A stretch of 5,219 nt of DNA. Source: Helicobacter sp. Its GTDB lineage: Bacteria; Campylobacterota; Campylobacteria; Campylobacterales; Helicobacteraceae. Made by a program: the position numbers and the translations under genes. Below are positions 3,544-5,219 of the stretch, in pieces. The stretch lies in contig JAAVGZ010000005.1 in NCBI GenBank assembly GCA_014799985.1, positions 3,943-9,161 on the forward strand. The letters run 5' to 3'. Under the pieces are notes generated by a model. It saw nothing but the letters and a program-made list of their open reading frames with translations, was not told the DNA's origin and did no database searches. Each line of letters starts with the position of its first letter. Within the stretch, counting starts at the first letter, position 1.

Positions 3544-5219
3544 CTACGCCAACACCGCCCCGATGTCGGTAATGCCCGTAACGCCAGCGAGCTTAATCAC
3601 GAGGTCATCGGTGCTGCTGCCGCTTTGTCCTCCGGTGGCGATGACATAGAAATCCCCGCCATGCTCGAATCCAGCAATCGTGCCACTAGTGCCATCGACA
3701 GCCTTCCAAGCCGCATAGACCTTTTGGTCGAGCGTCATCGCGCTTGCCTCCGCGTTGCCCGCGCTGAAGTCGACGATGCCGTTTGCAATCGTGTAGCTTA
3801 GCGTGTTGCCCGCTGTGTCGACATAGATTTTCGAATCGGTTGCGGTTGTAACATTAGCAGCCCTATCATCAGCGACATACTTGCTGCCATCGAGATGTTT
3901 GAGAAGCAGCTTGTCGTTGGCGACATCGAAGTTGGTGATGGTGTCCAAAGCGCTTGTAACGAGCTTGATGTTCGCCGCCACTCCGTCTGCGCTGCCTGCT
4001 GCTGCGCTGCCAAGCTCGCTTGCGCTAAACACGACATAGCTGTCGGCGAATGTTACCTCGCCGCTGCCGACACCTTGCTGTGTCGTGCTCGCTGTTACGC
4101 GGTTGGTGTTGACAGCGAGAGCGCCTGTGCCGGTGATGTCTGTTGTGGCGGCAGAAGTAATGCCGCTTGGTGTACCTGACGCTGCCCCGCTACCCACATC
4201 AATAATCGTAAGCTTGCTGCCATCGATTCCAAAGAGGACTTTGGCTGGGTCGATTCCGGTAGAAGACGTAAAGTCTGTCAAAATCACCGCGCCATCGAAC
4301 GCCTCGCCTTTGCCAAACGTGAATGCCTCGGCAACCTCTGCCCCTGTGAGGTCTTTGGTTGCGACCACGGTCTTGTTATTGAATGTATAACTTTGCCCCG
4401 CGAGCAATCCTTGCCCAAAGTCAACAACGATTTTGCCTTGTTGGATTTTTTCGATGTAGTCGTTGATATAGAGGGTTTTTGACGTTGCGTCCGATGATTG
4501 CCCAACTTGGTTAAAGCTAATCGTGCCCTTGAAATCCGACAAAACATCGGTTTGTACGGCAACAACATGGGCACTGTCAAACACAAATGCCAAGCCAGTG
4601 TCGCCCAATATTGCGTCTCCGCCGGCTTTGCTCGCGTCTCCGCTAAGCTCTGTGCCATCGAACCAAACTCCGCCAGCAGCGCTAGCGCCAGAAGATTTGC
4701 CTTCGAGAATCGCTTTGACAATGGTCAAAACGGTTCCTGCTGTTACCGTAGCGCTTCCTGCCCCAATCTTGATTGTTTTATTCTCGCCATTGAGGTTAAT
4801 AACAAAGGTCGAGGTCTCGCCTGTTGCAATGGATTTAAATTCAAACCCTGCGGAAGGTGCTGTGGCGGTTGTTGCCCCAGCAGATGCGCCCACAAACGCG
4901 AAGCCCTTGCCAGAGCTCACAGCGCGGGCGAGCTGAAGCTCGGCGGTAATGTCGGCAGGAATATCGGCATTGCCGTTTGCGCTCCATGTCATTTTTAAAT
5001 CATCGAGGTCGCCTGTGCCGCTTGGGGCTGTGATGACGAATTTTGTTGTGCCTGTTGCCCAAGCAATGCTAATATCGCTACTAGATGTATACCACGCGTC
5101 TGTGAGGCTCTCGAGGTCTCCTTCAATGCTGAAGATAGCACTTGCTGTGGTGCTAGCAGAGCCTGTTAGGTTTGTGGTAATTGTTGCGCTTCCGAATGAG
5201 CCGCCGCCAGAAATCCATG
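3544..5219 (-). CDS. C-terminal part of a large S-layer/RTX-like surface protein, 5' end outside window
   Basis: The frame is open from the right edge to a TAG stop at 3546-3544, giving 557 visible residues. The ATG at 4992 is internal: the 75 codons upstream of it are also open and have the same composition, so the true start lies beyond the window. The protein has no cysteine, little proline, and is rich in Ala, Gly, Ser, Thr and Asp with alternating beta-strand patterns, as in S-layer proteins and giant adhesins. The tail (about residues 387-557) contains DTITNFD at 425-431, FEHGGDFYV at 517-525 and DDLVIKLAGV at 537-546, and ends in a hydrophobic stretch. This layout is typical of C-terminal secretion regions of type I-exported S-layer/RTX-like proteins; that is family knowledge plus resemblance, not a search result. 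No GGxGxD calcium nonapeptides are visible. No ABC exporter or membrane-fusion gene is in the window. GC content is much higher than in the downstream gene. It could instead be a non-S-layer adhesin. Confidence 0.85.
   Translation of the reverse strand, partial: WISGGGSFGSATITTNLTGSASTTASAIFSIEGDLESLTDAWYTSSSDISIAWATGTTKFVITAPSGTGDLDDLKMTWSANGNADIPADITAELQLARAVSSGKGFAFVGASAGATTATAPSAGFEFKSIATGETSTFVINLNGENKTIKIGAGSATVTAGTVLTIVKAILEGKSSGASAAGGVWFDGTELSGDASKAGGDAILGDTGLAFVFDSAHVVAVQTDVLSDFKGTISFNQVGQSSDATSKTLYINDYIEKIQQGKIVVDFGQGLLAGQSYTFNNKTVVATKDLTGAEVAEAFTFGKGEAFDGAVILTDFTSSTGIDPAKVLFGIDGSKLTIIDVGSGAASGTPSGITSAATTDITGTGALAVNTNRVTASTTQQGVGSGEVTFADSYVVFSASELGSAAAGSADGVAANIKLVTSALDTITNFDVANDKLLLKHLDGSKYVADDRAANVTTATDSKIYVDTAGNTLSYTIANGIVDFSAGNAEASAMTLDQKVYAAWKAVDGTSGTIAGFEHGGDFYVIATGGQSGSSTDDLVIKLAGVTGITDIGAVLA

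Noticed and set aside
4990..4992. ATG at 4992 as the start of a 482-residue protein
   Set aside because: The frame stays open to the window edge with the same composition (75 more codons), and no Shine-Dalgarno precedes this ATG.
4498..4998. 166-codon Cys-rich plus frame and other long antisense frames in 3505-4998
   Set aside because: GC-rich, Ala/Gly/Ser-rich coding sequence leaves few stops in other frames. These frames overlap one another and the surface-protein gene, which has the coherent protein pattern.

Overview
The window looks like a piece of a Campylobacterota chromosome, most probably an enterohepatic-type Helicobacter. That guess rests on the pairing of an AT-rich accessory gene with a GC-richer giant surface-protein gene, on Campylobacterota-like gene starts, and on intergenic repeats of a kind I associate with such genomes. 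No rRNA or housekeeping gene is present to prove it, so the assignment is tentative.

Layout: positions 1-827 hold no credible gene. Most of this stretch is a cluster of dispersed repeats: small hairpin units, G/C-run palindromes, and longer inverted pairs. Just before the next gene lie two related GTGCG...CGCAC hairpins. Positions 828-3377 (minus strand) encode one complete 849-residue protein. It has an unrecognised N-terminal region, a long Phe-rich pentapeptide-type repeat block, a helical linker and four predicted membrane segments. Positions 3378-3543 are a structured intergenic region with a likely terminator, a 42-nt G-U-rich hairpin, a hairpin with a UNCG-type loop, a possible -10 box and a clear Shine-Dalgarno sequence. 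Positions 3544-5219 (minus strand) are the last 557 codons of a large, cysteine-free, Ala/Gly/Ser/Thr/Asp-rich protein whose start lies beyond the right edge. Its C-terminus resembles those of S-layer or RTX-like surface proteins exported by type I secretion.

Both genes run leftwards, with the surface-protein gene upstream. The terminator-like structure and separate start signals between them suggest independent transcription. I see no sequence evidence that the two products act together. The most unusual signal is in the non-coding left end. Three repeat types that look unrelated at first can be drawn as one hairpin design, with compensatory changes in the stem, a conserved GTCA in front and tandem GA mismatches inside. 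This resembles REP/BIME-type elements mobilised by single-strand transposases.
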